A stretch of DNA of 64,000 nt from Sphingobium herbicidovorans (GCF_002080435.1 NZ_CP020539.1:372001-436000); one strand, 5' to 3'. Shown: positions 51,806 to 60,806, counted from the stretch's first letter. Numbers and translations: made by a program. The notes: generated by a model not told the origin, from the sequence alone.

Positions 51806-52879
51806 ATGACTGACATTTTTTCACCCGTCACGCTGGGCGACATCGCGCTTGCCAACCGGATCGTCATGGCGCCCATGACACGCGACCGCGCAGGGCCGGG
51901 CGATGTTCCTACCGACATCATGGTGGATTATTATCGCCAGCGCGCCGGCGCGGGCCTGATCGTGACGGAAGGGACGCAGCCTTCTCCCACGGGCAAGGGA
52001 TATTGGCGTACGCCCGGTATTCATAGCGCGGCTCAGGTCGCCGGATGGCGCAAGGTCGCCGACGCCGTGCATGAGCAAGGCGGCAAGATCGTGATGCAGA
52101 TCATGCATGTGGGCCGCGCGGCCGTGCAGGCGAACAAGGATGCGGACGCGGAAACAATTGCTCCATCGGCGATCCAGTGCCCCGACAAGATCCCCGGCCC
52201 GGATGGCGTCCCGGTCGAAACGGTGATGCCGCGCGCACTGGAAATTGACGAAATACCGGGCGTCATCGCAGAATATGTCGCCGCCGCGAGCAATGCGATC
52301 GCCGCGGGGATGGATGGCATCGAACTGCATTGCGCCAGCGGCTACCTGCCCATGCAGTTCCTGTCGTCCAACAGCAATCTTCGGACGGACCGCTATGGCG
52401 GAACGGTGGAAAACCGCATCCGTTTCGTGGTGGAGTTGCTGGAGGCGCTGGCCGCCGCCATCGGAGCGGGTCGCGTCGGCTTTCGCATCTGTCCGGGCGT
52501 CAAGTTCAACGGCATGGACGACGCCAATCCGCATGAAACCTATGCTGCGCTGCTCCGGGCCGTAGATGGGCTGGGGCTGGCATATTGCCACCTGATCCAC
52601 ATTCCGTTGGAGGGCCAGGATGCGCTGGATCTGGTGCGCACGAACTGGAACGGCGCGATCATCGAAAATGGCGGGCTGACGCTGGACAAGGCGAGCGCGA
52701 TCATCGCGGACGGAAAGGCGGACGCGGTGTCCTTCGGCTATCTTTACATATCCAATCCCGATCTGGTCGAACGCTTCCGATTGGGCGCGCCCCTGGTCAA
52801 GGCTTCGCGCGCCAATCTCTACACGGGCGAGGGCGACGATCGCAAAGGCTATACCGACTACGCCGCCCTGGGGGCCTGA
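51806..52879 (+). CDS. Old-yellow-enzyme family flavin oxidoreductase, variant active site
   Basis: 357 residues, ATG at 51806. 'NRIVMAPMTRDRA', 'GLIVTEGTQPSPTG', 'QIMHVGRA' and 'NSNLRTDRYGGTVENR' define an OYE TIM barrel with FMN. In most members the substrate anion is held by His-x2-Asn; here it is His175-Cys-Ala-Ser178 in 'ELHCASGYL', so Asn is Ser. That may weaken ene-reductase activity or change substrate preference. It lies between the long SnoaL gene and three SDRs, which fits stepwise reduction or oxidation of an enone such as a 3-keto-4-ene steroid. Confidence 0.9.
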   Translation: MTDIFSPVTLGDIALANRIVMAPMTRDRAGPGDVPTDIMVDYYRQRAGAGLIVTEGTQPSPTGKGYWRTPGIHSAAQVAGWRKVADAVHEQGGKIVMQIMHVGRAAVQANKDADAETIAPSAIQCPDKIPGPDGVPVETVMPRALEIDEIPGVIAEYVAAASNAIAAGMDGIELHCASGYLPMQFLSSNSNLRTDRYGGTVENRIRFVVELLEALAAAIGAGRVGFRICPGVKFNGMDDANPHETYAALLRAVDGLGLAYCHLIHIPLEGQDALDLVRTNWNGAIIENGGLTLDKASAIIADGKADAVSFGYLYISNPDLVERFRLGAPLVKASRANLYTGEGDDRKGYTDYAALGA

Positions 52880-52913
52880 ACCCGGCAAAGTATCAAAATA
52901 ATAGGAGAGGTGC

Positions 52914-53705
52914 ATGGTTAAGCTGCTTGAAGGGCGCACTGCGCTCGTGACCGGAGGCGGGCAGGGTGTGGGGCAAGGCATTGCCCGCGCGCTTGCGCAT
53001 GCCGGGGCAAATGTCGCCATCGCCCAGCGCAAGGTTGATCAGGGCGAGGAAGAAGCGCGGTATCTGCGCGAAACACATGGCGTCGATGCCTTCTTCATCC
53101 AGACCGACGTCACGAACCGTGCGGAAGTCGAAGCGATGGTCGATGCCGCGCACCAGCGTTTCGGCCGCCTCGACATCCTCGTCAACAATGCGGGCGGCAG
53201 CTTCCCCAAGCGGCTGGAAAAGCACAGCGACGAAGAGATGGAAGGCTCTTTCGCGCTCAATTATTACGCCGTGTTCTGGGCCATGAAGGCCGCTTTCCCG
53301 ATCATGAAGGCGCAGGGCTATGGCCGCGTGATCAACCTGGGTTCACTCAACGGCGTCAACGCCCACATGTTCACCGTCGCCTATAACGCCAGCAAGGAAG
53401 CGATGCGTGCGCTGACGCGTACTGCGGCGGTCGAATGGGGACCCCATGGCATCACCTGCAACGTCATCTGTCCGTCGGCAACCAGCCCCCAGGCGCAGGA
53501 TTATTTCGCGGCAAATCCAGAAATGACAAAGGCGATCTTGTTGCAGGTGCCCGCCGGGCGCTTCGGCGACGCTGAAAAGGATATTGGTCCGGTCGCAGTA
53601 TTCCTGGCCAGCGAGGGCGGCGGATATATGAGCGGCAATACCCTGTTCGCTGATGGCGGGGCGCAGGTGAACGGCGTCGCCTGGCGGCCGGAAGTAGAGG
53701 ATTGA
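52914..53705 (+). CDS. SDR family oxidoreductase (FabG-like)
   Basis: 263 residues. 'VTGGGQGVGQGIARALA' cofactor loop, 'NNAGGSFPKRLE', catalytic Ser in 'NLGSLNGVNA' and Tyr-x3-Lys in 'YNASKEAM', end 'SGNTLFADGG'. The ATG follows AGGAGAGG. First of three consecutive SDR genes, with only 4 bp before the next. A hydroxysteroid or ring-hydroxyl oxidation is plausible from context. The three SDRs differ enough to have different positions or stereochemistry as targets. Confidence 0.93.
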   Translation: MVKLLEGRTALVTGGGQGVGQGIARALAHAGANVAIAQRKVDQGEEEARYLRETHGVDAFFIQTDVTNRAEVEAMVDAAHQRFGRLDILVNNAGGSFPKRLEKHSDEEMEGSFALNYYAVFWAMKAAFPIMKAQGYGRVINLGSLNGVNAHMFTVAYNASKEAMRALTRTAAVEWGPHGITCNVICPSATSPQAQDYFAANPEMTKAILLQVPAGRFGDAEKDIGPVAVFLASEGGGYMSGNTLFADGGAQVNGVAWRPEVED

Positions 53706-53709
53706 TCCG

Positions 53710-54525
53710 ATGGAACGGTTGAACGGAAAGCGTGCTGTCGTGACTGGCGGTGCGCAAGGCATCGGCGCGTCCATCGCGCGCCGCCTCGCTGCGGAAGGGG
53801 CGCTGGTGGCGGTGCTGGATCTTGATGCGGGCGCGGCCGGCGCGGTCCTCCCTCATCCCCATGTCGGCATCGCCTGCAATGTCGCCGACAGCGCATCGGT
53901 CGATCGTGCCTTTGCAGAAGTGAAGCGGGCGCTTGGCGGCATAGATGTGCTGGTGAACAATGCCGGACGGGGCAGCGCGGCGGGTGATGGCATGGATCGC
54001 TATTACGCTGCGCAAGCCGAACGCGCAGAGCAGAGCGCGCGTGGAGAGGCTCCGACGACCTTCGCCGATCAGACGATCTATTGCGAGGATGAAGGTTGGG
54101 CTGGCGTACTGGCGGTGACGCTGGACGGCACGTTCAAGTGCAGCCGCGCCGCCGTGCGTTTGATGGCGGAGCAGGGTAGCGGCGGGGCGATAGTCAATAT
54201 CGGATCGACGGCCGCGGTAAAGGGCGACGGTCCCATTCCCTATTGCGCGGCAAAGGCGGCGGTGCTGGGCATGACGCGGGCGATGGCGCGCGAACTGGCT
54301 GATCGCGGCATCCGCGTCAACGCGGTCAATCCCGGCGCAACCGAGACGCCGATCTACGCGACCTTGCCGCCCGAGACGAAGGACATGATCGCGGCGGACA
54401 GCCTGATGAAGCGTCTGGCGCATCCTGACGAGATAGCGGGCGCGGTGGCGTTTTTGGCGGGCGATGATGGCAGCTTCGCCACGGGCAGCATCGTCACGGT
54501 GAATGGCGGCGCATATTTTACGTGA
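53710..54525 (+). CDS. SDR family oxidoreductase with central insertion
   Basis: 271 residues. 'VTGGAQGIGASIARRLAAEG' and 'VLDLDAG' indicate NAD preference (Asp after beta 2). 'NNAGRGSAAG' is followed by an insertion of about 35 residues ('DGMDRYYAAQAERAEQSARG' begins it) before the catalytic Ser in 'NIGSTAAV' and Tyr-x3-Lys in 'YCAAK'. The insertion over the substrate pocket is unusual among FabG-like SDRs and may accept a bulky substrate. It is tightly linked to SDRs on both sides. Confidence 0.92.
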   Translation: MERLNGKRAVVTGGAQGIGASIARRLAAEGALVAVLDLDAGAAGAVLPHPHVGIACNVADSASVDRAFAEVKRALGGIDVLVNNAGRGSAAGDGMDRYYAAQAERAEQSARGEAPTTFADQTIYCEDEGWAGVLAVTLDGTFKCSRAAVRLMAEQGSGGAIVNIGSTAAVKGDGPIPYCAAKAAVLGMTRAMARELADRGIRVNAVNPGATETPIYATLPPETKDMIAADSLMKRLAHPDEIAGAVAFLAGDDGSFATGSIVTVNGGAYFT

Positions 54526-54547
54526 ATCGACGGGATTGGAGCAGGGC

Positions 54548-55303
54548 ATGAAGGCATTGGCAGGAAAGGCCGCCATCGTGACGGGCGGGGCGCGGGGCGT
54601 GGCAAAGGGCGTGGCGACGGCTTTCGTCAAGGCAGGCGCGCATGTGCTGATCGTCGATCGCGAGGAAGAAATGGGCCGCGCGACCGAAGCGGAATTGCGG
54701 GCGCTGGGCAGCAACGTACATTTCATGCCGGTCGATCTGGCGCAGCGCGCGGAATTGCCGAAGATTGTCGAGGCAGCCATTGGTCATTTCGGCAAGATCG
54801 ACATTCTGGTCAACGCGGCGCAGGCTTCGCGCCAATTGCTTCTGGCCGAAACCCCGGACGAAGCGATGGACATATCCTTCGATACCGGCTTCTGGCCGAC
54901 CTTTGTCCTGATGCGTGAAGCCTATCCGCATCTGGTGAACAGCAAGGGCAGCGTCATCAACTTCGCCACGGGCGCGGCATTCGACGCCATCCCTACCCAG
55001 GGTTCCTACTGCGCCGCCAAAGAGGCGATCCGCGCGATTTCCAAAGTCGCAGCCAGCGAATGGGGTGCCCAAGGCGTGCGCGTGAACATCATCTGCCCGT
55101 TCGCGAACTCACCCGGCGTTATGGCGTGGAAGGAGTGGGCGCCGGATGACTATAATACGCAGATCAACAAGGTATCATTGAAACGCATCGGGGATTGCGA
55201 AAAAGATATCGGATCAGCCGCCGTTTTCTTGGCAAGCGATGCGGCAGGCTATATCACCGGCCAAACATTGATGGTGGACGGGGGCCAGACCAAGGCTTTC
55301 TGA
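54548..55303 (+). CDS. SDR-like protein with altered catalytic Ser/Asn
   Basis: 251 residues, ATG at 54548. 'VTGGARGVAKGVATAFVKAG' lacks the normal third Gly spacing (GxxxGxG reads GGARGVAKG), and 'VNAAQASRQ' replaces NNAG. The Ser position is 'NFATGAAF', with Thr-Gly instead of Ser-Ser, while Tyr-x3-Lys is kept in 'YCAAKEAI'. It may be an enoyl-reductase-type or low-activity SDR. Start of the KstD-like flavoprotein follows 22 bp later. Confidence 0.88.
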   Translation: MKALAGKAAIVTGGARGVAKGVATAFVKAGAHVLIVDREEEMGRATEAELRALGSNVHFMPVDLAQRAELPKIVEAAIGHFGKIDILVNAAQASRQLLLAETPDEAMDISFDTGFWPTFVLMREAYPHLVNSKGSVINFATGAAFDAIPTQGSYCAAKEAIRAISKVAASEWGAQGVRVNIICPFANSPGVMAWKEWAPDDYNTQINKVSLKRIGDCEKDIGSAAVFLASDAAGYITGQTLMVDGGQTKAF

Positions 55304-55325
55304 TCCGCATCACCCAGGAGAGGAT

Positions 55326-56798
55326 TTGTCTTTCGTGACGGAAATATCGCTTCATCGCCCCTATCCCGCCGCCAAGGTTCAGCGGTGGGATCATGAAACG
55401 GATGTCGCCGTGATCGGATTCGGCGCGACCGGCGCCTGCGCGGCTATCGAGGCGGCGCAAGGCGGCGCGCGGGTGATGTTGTTCGAACGGGGTTCGGGCA
55501 GCGGCGGCGCGTCGGCATTGTCGGGCGGTGAAATCTATATCGGCGGCGGTGGGGGCACCGACGCCCAGCGTGCGGGTGGTTTCGAAGACTCGACCGAAGA
55601 CCTGGCCGCCTATCTTAAGGCAGCGGGCGGCCCCTGCGCGGACGAGGCGAAGTGTGATCTCTATGCGCGGGAGTCGCTGGGCCATTATGCCTGGCTCAAG
55701 GAACAGGGCATCCCCTATCGCGGCAATTACCTGCCCGGCAAGCATATTGAACCGACCGACGATTCCACGCTGATCTGGTCGGGCAGCGAGGCGGCCTGGC
55801 CGTTCTGCGACATCGCCAAGCCCGCGCCGCGCGGCCATGTGATCGCCCATATGGGCTGGGGCGGAGGGCGGCCGCTCATCGACATTCTGGAATCCCGCGC
55901 ACGGGCGCTGGGTGTCGAGGTGACCACTGACGCGCGCGCCGTCGCGCTCGTGCAAGACGACGCACGACGCGTGGTCGGCGTCATCGTGCGAATCGATAAC
56001 GTCAACCGCTTCGTCCGCGCCGTTAAGGGCGTCGTTCTGGCGACCGGCGGCTTTGCCTTCAACGAGGCGATGCGCCGCCGCTACTGCCCGGAAACCTTCA
56101 AGATCAGCAGCCCGATTGGTGACCAGGATGACGGCGTCGGCATCGAACTGGGCGTGGGCGCGGGCGGCGACGCGATCCATATGGAACAGTTCTTCACCAC
56201 CTGCCCCTGGACAATGCCGGAACCGCAGGCGCATGGCGTTTTCGTCAACCAGGCGGGCCAGCGCTTCATCAATGAAGATTGCTATCATGGCCGTGTCAGC
56301 CGCGCGGCCATCGACCAGATGGGGGACCGGGTCTATCTTCTCCTCGATATCGCCCATTTTAATGAGCCGCTCCCAATGGCTGCCATGACCATCGCCGGGA
56401 CGGGCGAGAGTTGGGAAGAGGTGGAGGCCGAACTGGAAATGGCGCCGGGCACGTTATCGGCGACGATGGCCTTCTATAACGCGCATGCACGGGAAGGGCG
56501 CGATCCCTTGTTCCACAAGCGGCCGCCCATGCTGACGCCGCTTGATCAGGGGCCGTTCGTGGCTCTGGAACTGAATTTCGCGACCACCTATTTCAGCTTC
56601 TTCACCTTGGGGGGGCTGCGCACGTCGACCGATGGCGAAGTGCTGGACCGCGCGGGCGCGCCCGTCCCCGGCCTGTTTGCCGCAGGGCGCTGCACATCGG
56701 GTCTGCCCGCCTGGGGCCATGGTTACAGCTCGGGGCTAAGCCTTGCCGATTGCACCTTTTTCGGACGTCAGGCGGGGCGCAGGGCGGCGAAAGGCTGA
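55326..56798 (+). CDS. FAD-dependent 3-ketosteroid dehydrogenase-like flavoprotein (KstD/FrdA superfamily)
   Basis: 490 residues from a TTG at 55326 (AGGAG 5 bp before); a GTG at 55335 is also possible. The dinucleotide motif is 'VAVIGFGATGACAAIEAAQGG', of which 'GFGATGACAA' is the FAD loop. 'ASALSGGEIYIGGGGGTDAQ' and the C-terminal 'LFAAGRCTSGLPAWGHGYSSG' with 'GGLRTSTDGEVLDRAG' are typical of KstD and Delta4-(5alpha)-dehydrogenase relatives. It probably introduces or removes a double bond in ring A of a 3-ketosteroid. Delta1 versus Delta4 cannot be decided by eye. Confidence 0.88.
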   Translation: MSFVTEISLHRPYPAAKVQRWDHETDVAVIGFGATGACAAIEAAQGGARVMLFERGSGSGGASALSGGEIYIGGGGGTDAQRAGGFEDSTEDLAAYLKAAGGPCADEAKCDLYARESLGHYAWLKEQGIPYRGNYLPGKHIEPTDDSTLIWSGSEAAWPFCDIAKPAPRGHVIAHMGWGGGRPLIDILESRARALGVEVTTDARAVALVQDDARRVVGVIVRIDNVNRFVRAVKGVVLATGGFAFNEAMRRRYCPETFKISSPIGDQDDGVGIELGVGAGGDAIHMEQFFTTCPWTMPEPQAHGVFVNQAGQRFINEDCYHGRVSRAAIDQMGDRVYLLLDIAHFNEPLPMAAMTIAGTGESWEEVEAELEMAPGTLSATMAFYNAHAREGRDPLFHKRPPMLTPLDQGPFVALELNFATTYFSFFTLGGLRTSTDGEVLDRAGAPVPGLFAAGRCTSGLPAWGHGYSSGLSLADCTFFGRQAGRRAAKG

Positions 56799-56899
56799 CG
56801 CTTGCCGCCGGCTGACGATAACTGATCCATTTGCATGATGCGCTCCGCGCCTGGGCGCGTCATCATCGTGGACAGGAACACAGCCGACAGGAGAATGAC

Positions 56900-58393
56900 T
56901 TGTCCATCGATCAGGACCGCCAGGGTTTGCGCTTCGCCATAATCGGCGCGGGCATGGCTGGCATTTTGGCCGCCATCCGCCTGCATCAGGCTGGCGAGAA
57001 TTTCACCGTTTTCGAAAAGGCCGGGCGACTGGGCGGCACCTGGCGCGAAAACCGCTATCCGGGCCTGACCTGCGACGTGCCCGCGCACGCCTATACCTAC
57101 AGTTTTGAACCCTATGCGGAATGGGACGCCTATTACGCCAAGGGCGGCGAGATTCAGACCTATTTTGAAAAGACGGCCGAAAAATACGGCATCATGCCGC
57201 ATGTCCGTTTCGACAGCGAAGTGGTGTCCACGGTTTGGGACGATGATGCGGCGGTATGGCGGCTGGGCCTGATCAATGGTGAACAGGTCGAGGCGGAGGT
57301 GGTCATCGCCGCGTCGGGCGTGCTGCACCATCCCAAGCTGCCCGACATTGCGGGTTTGGACAGCTTCAAGGGCCGCGCCTTTCACAGCGCCCGATGGCAG
57401 GACGATGCGCCGGTGGATGGCGCGCGTGTCGGCGTGATAGGCAATGGATCGACAGGCGTGCAGATCGTCACGGCGCTCAACACCCGCGCGGAAAGGCTGG
57501 TTCATTTCCAGCGTTCGCCGCAATGGATCATGCCCGTTCCCTATTTCCAGTATAGCGAGGAGGAAAAGGAAGCCTTTCGCCGCGATCCCGCATTGATCGA
57601 CGAAATCCGCAACAACAAGGAATATTGGGACAATATCTTCCGCTTCACCCACGCCATCACCGACACCCATGGGCCGGAGATCGCGGCCATAGAGCAGGCG
57701 TGTCTGGACAATCTGGAAAACAGCATCCGCGACCCCGAGCTCAAGGAAAAGCTGCGTCCCGATTATCGGGCTGCGTGCAAGCGGCTGATCTATTCCTGGT
57801 CCTATTATGACGCCGTGCAGCATCCCAACGTGGCGGTAGAGCGCGACCGCATTGCCCGCATCGAACCGGAAGGCGTGCGGATGGCCGATGGGCGGCTGCA
57901 TGAGCTGGATACGCTGGTGCTGGCGACCGGATTCCATGCCGACCGTTTCATCCGTCCGACCACTGTATTGGGACGCGATGGCCTGTCGCTGGATGATCTC
58001 TGGTCAATCCGTCCGACCGCTTATTATGCTGTGGCGATACCGAGCTTCCCCAATTTCTTCATGCTGAACGGACCGACCGGGCCGGTAGGTAATTTCTCGC
58101 TGATCGACATTGCGGAACGGCAATGGGCCTATATCGACCAACTGCTTGGGCGCCTGCGCAGCGGGCAGGCGAGGACGATCGAACCGCGCGCTGACGCCCA
58201 TGCCGATTATGAGGAGCGGCGTATTGCCGCCGCCCGCACGACGATCTTCGGGTCGGGGTGCAACAGCTGGTATCTTGACGCGACAGGCGTTCCCGCCAGC
58301 TGGCCGTGGAGCTACGAGGCCTTCGCAGACGCGATGGCGACACCGGTGATGGACGATTATGTCACGACGGCCCCGGCCGAACTGGCGGCGTGA
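56900..58393 (+). CDS. Flavin-containing Baeyer-Villiger-type monooxygenase
   Basis: 497 residues from a TTG at 56900 (AGGAG 6 bp before); an in-frame ATG upstream is not supported by a ribosome site. The FAD motif is 'IIGAGMAG', the NADPH motif 'VIGNGSTG', and between them lies the fingerprint 'FKGRAFHSARWQ', close to FxGxxxHxxxW(P/D) but ending in Gln. 'GRLGGTWRENRYPGLTCDVPAHAYTYSF' (key 'GGTWRENRYPG') matches steroid and cyclohexanone monooxygenases. It could oxidise a C17 or C20 ketone or a ring ketone to an ester or lactone, which the HSL esterases could hydrolyse. Confidence 0.93.
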   Translation: MSIDQDRQGLRFAIIGAGMAGILAAIRLHQAGENFTVFEKAGRLGGTWRENRYPGLTCDVPAHAYTYSFEPYAEWDAYYAKGGEIQTYFEKTAEKYGIMPHVRFDSEVVSTVWDDDAAVWRLGLINGEQVEAEVVIAASGVLHHPKLPDIAGLDSFKGRAFHSARWQDDAPVDGARVGVIGNGSTGVQIVTALNTRAERLVHFQRSPQWIMPVPYFQYSEEEKEAFRRDPALIDEIRNNKEYWDNIFRFTHAITDTHGPEIAAIEQACLDNLENSIRDPELKEKLRPDYRAACKRLIYSWSYYDAVQHPNVAVERDRIARIEPEGVRMADGRLHELDTLVLATGFHADRFIRPTTVLGRDGLSLDDLWSIRPTAYYAVAIPSFPNFFMLNGPTGPVGNFSLIDIAERQWAYIDQLLGRLRSGQARTIEPRADAHADYEERRIAAARTTIFGSGCNSWYLDATGVPASWPWSYEAFADAMATPVMDDYVTTAPAELAA

Positions 58394-58406
58394 TGACGTA
58401 AGGCAG

Positions 58407-58449
58407 GGGGGAGGGGAAGGCCGTTCCTCTCCCCCGGTCCCGCTTTTTT
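58407..58449. terminator. Rho-independent terminator between convergent flavoprotein genes
   Basis: GGGGGAGGGGAA (58407-58418) pairs with TTCCTCTCCCCC (58424-58435) with one G-U, a 5-base loop, then eight bases and T6 (58444-58449). It ends the rightward redox cluster and sits 2 bp from the stop of the leftward reductase. Confidence 0.7.
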
Positions 58450-58450
58450 G

Positions 58451-60601
58451 TCAGCGGCCCATTGCAGCGACAGCCTCGGCCGCGCCGCGTATCGCGCCCT
58501 CGATATAGGTGACGCCTGTGCCGTCGCCCACCTCCACGACATCATGGCCCCCGGCACGCAAGGCGTCCGCGAGAGTGGAATCGCCATGTGCGCCCATTGC
58601 AACCACGACATGATCGGCGGGAATGCTCTGCGGCTGGCCTTCGGCATCGGTGAAGCTGACTTCATTCTTCCCGATAGTGATCGCACTGGATCCAGCGAAC
58701 ATGGCGACGCCATGCTCGCGCAGTTCGGCGAGCAGGCGCATGCGGCGTACCAGCAGCAGGCCACCGCCGAACTTCGGCGCTTCGCCCACGACGGTCACTT
58801 CGCGCCCCCGCTCCATCAGGAACTCCGCCAGTTCGACGCCGACCAGCTCGCCTCCGATGATGACGACCCGCTTGCCCAGCGGCATCCAGGCGTGGGTGGC
58901 CTTGCGCACCAGGTCCAGATTGGCGGTCGCGCCCGTCGCAGCGCCCAGCTTCGTCGCGATCCGCGTGGACCAGCTGGTCTTGCGGCGGATTTCGGCTGAA
59001 TCCTCGCCCAGCATCATGCCGCGCAGGTCATCGCCTGACAGGACGAAATCCTGGTCGTTGCCGGGGATGGGCGGCATGTCGCGCACCGCGCCCGTCGCCA
59101 CGATTACCTTGTCCGGTTTCAGGCTGGCGATCATTTCCGGGGTCGCCATCGTCTTCAGGCGGACATCGACCCTCGACTGGCCAATCTGATGCCGCAGCCA
59201 GTTGAGCAGCCGCTCATTGGGTTCATAGGCAAGGGCTGCAAAGCGCAGCGTCCCGCCCAGCCGATCCGACTTCTCGATCAGCGTTACCTTCGCGCCCGCC
59301 AGGTCCAGCCTGCGCGCGGCTTCCATGCCGCCGGGCCCGCCGCCGATAATCACCACATGGCCGGGCGCCTTCGCGGGGGACCAGTCCAGATCCTCATACC
59401 CGGTTTCGGAACGGACGGCGCAGCGGACCTGCTCGCGCAGATAGGCGGTGCTGACGCAGGTATAGCAATAAATGCATGGACGGATGTCGGCGATCCGCCC
59501 TTCCTTCATCTTGATGGGAAGGTCCGGGTCGGCCAGCAGCTTGCGCCCCATCGCCAGGAAATCGAATTCGCCCTGCGCCAAGCCCTTTTCGCCGCGTTCA
59601 ATCTCAACCCGCCCCGATGCGATGACCGGTATTGAAACGGCTTTGCGGATAGCGGCGGCGGCTTGCAGGTGCGCGCCCGGTTCATGGGGAATGTTGGATG
59701 CGGAATGCAGCTTGCCCTGACCAACATCATGATAGGCGGTGACGGTCAGCGCATTGGCCCCCGCCGCCTCCACCATCGGCGCCAGTTCGATGGCATTTTC
59801 CAGCGTGATGCCGTTCTTCTTGCCAATTTCGCGCGAATCGATCTTGACCCAAAGCGGGAAGTCCGGACCGACCGCCGCGCGCACGGCCCGCACGACCTCC
59901 AGCAACAGGCGGGCGCGGCCAGCGACGTCGCCGCCATATTCGTCCTGCCGCGTGTTGGTGGATGGCGACACGAAGGATGAAAGCAGATAGCCGTGACCGC
60001 CGTGGATTTCCGCTCCGTCCATCCCGGCCCGCTGGGCGCGGACGCCCGCTTCGGCGAACTGGCGCACGGCAAGGTCGATGTCCGCCTTTTCAAGCACCTT
60101 CACCTGCGGAACGACGCCGCCCGCAAAGGCCGCCATTTCTTCGGGCAGGAAATAGTCGGGAAAGTCACCGGCAAATGCCGGGGGATAGGCCGGTCCCCAG
60201 AGGGGGTGGCCGTCCTGCGCGCTATGGGTCGCGACCAATCCGCCATGGTGCAGCTGCGCCGCGATCAGGCCGCCCGCCGCGTGTACGGCATCGACCAGCC
60301 GGGTCAGGCCGGGCAGGAATCGGTCATCGGATATGGCGGTCTGTCTGGGCTGCACAGCGCCGACCGGCCATGCCACGCCCGTCACCCCCATGACGATCAG
60401 GCCCGCGCCGCCCTTTGCCTGCGCCACATGATAGTCGATCAGGCGTTGCCCGACCGTGCCGTCGGCTTCGGCCAGGCTGACGCCCATGGCAGTGACGATG
60501 ATGCGGTTGGGAAGGGTCAGCGTGCCGATCTGGCCCGGTGAGTTGAGCATTGCCGGAACTGCGCCCGGCCTGGACTGGGAAAGGGCGGGGGCAGCGGTCA
60601 T
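58451..60601 (-). CDS. OYE-FeS-FAD oxidoreductase (2,4-dienoyl-CoA reductase / BaiCD-type family)
   Basis: 716 residues in three parts. Residues 1-360 are an FMN TIM barrel with 'EIHGGHGYLLSSFVSPSTN' (His200, His203). A [4Fe-4S] cluster follows: Cys376, Cys379, Cys382 and Cys394 (C-x2-C-x2-C-x11-C). FAD/NAD(P)H domains with 'VVIIGGGPGGMEAARRLDLAG' and 'KRVVIIGGELVGVELAEFL' come after. Members reduce dienoyl-CoA or 3-oxo-4-ene bile acids (BaiCD) with NAD(P)H. Here a steroid enone or dienone is a likely substrate. It is a single leftward gene with an ATGCGTA site 23-29 bp upstream. Confidence 0.95.
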   Translation of the reverse strand: MTAAPALSQSRPGAVPAMLNSPGQIGTLTLPNRIIVTAMGVSLAEADGTVGQRLIDYHVAQAKGGAGLIVMGVTGVAWPVGAVQPRQTAISDDRFLPGLTRLVDAVHAAGGLIAAQLHHGGLVATHSAQDGHPLWGPAYPPAFAGDFPDYFLPEEMAAFAGGVVPQVKVLEKADIDLAVRQFAEAGVRAQRAGMDGAEIHGGHGYLLSSFVSPSTNTRQDEYGGDVAGRARLLLEVVRAVRAAVGPDFPLWVKIDSREIGKKNGITLENAIELAPMVEAAGANALTVTAYHDVGQGKLHSASNIPHEPGAHLQAAAAIRKAVSIPVIASGRVEIERGEKGLAQGEFDFLAMGRKLLADPDLPIKMKEGRIADIRPCIYCYTCVSTAYLREQVRCAVRSETGYEDLDWSPAKAPGHVVIIGGGPGGMEAARRLDLAGAKVTLIEKSDRLGGTLRFAALAYEPNERLLNWLRHQIGQSRVDVRLKTMATPEMIASLKPDKVIVATGAVRDMPPIPGNDQDFVLSGDDLRGMMLGEDSAEIRRKTSWSTRIATKLGAATGATANLDLVRKATHAWMPLGKRVVIIGGELVGVELAEFLMERGREVTVVGEAPKFGGGLLLVRRMRLLAELREHGVAMFAGSSAITIGKNEVSFTDAEGQPQSIPADHVVVAMGAHGDSTLADALRAGGHDVVEVGDGTGVTYIEGAIRGAAEAVAAMGR

Positions 60602-60623
60602 GACAATCTCCTAAATGCGCCAC

Positions 60624-60630
60624 ATGCGTA
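60624..60630 (-). promoter_or_regulatory. ATGCGTA site upstream of the OYE-FeS-FAD gene
   Basis: The heptamer lies 23 bp before the start of the leftward gene, with AATGCGC at 60614-60620 beside it. It joins the set of similar sites at other gene starts in the window. No certain -10 was assigned. Confidence 0.4.
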
Positions 60631-60754
60631 TGGTCTGCATCCTTTTATCGCGCTGTTGTTCGTTAGTCAGGCGAAAATAACAACAATCGCGTAATTTTTT
60701 ATCGCCTCTCATGCCATTGTTTTCGTGCCGGAGTCTCCGCGTGACCCACAGGCA

Positions 60755-60788
60755 CAAAAAAAGCGGGGCGGCCCGACGCCACCCCGCT
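60755..60788 (-). terminator. Rho-independent terminator of aldo/keto reductase (reverse strand)
   Basis: AGCGGGGCGGC (60762-60772) pairs with GCCACCCCGCT (60778-60788) with one mismatch; on the reverse strand the stem is followed by T7 (the A-run at 60755-60761). Confidence 0.85.
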
Positions 60789-60806
60789 CCATCTTTTCGA
60801 TACGGA

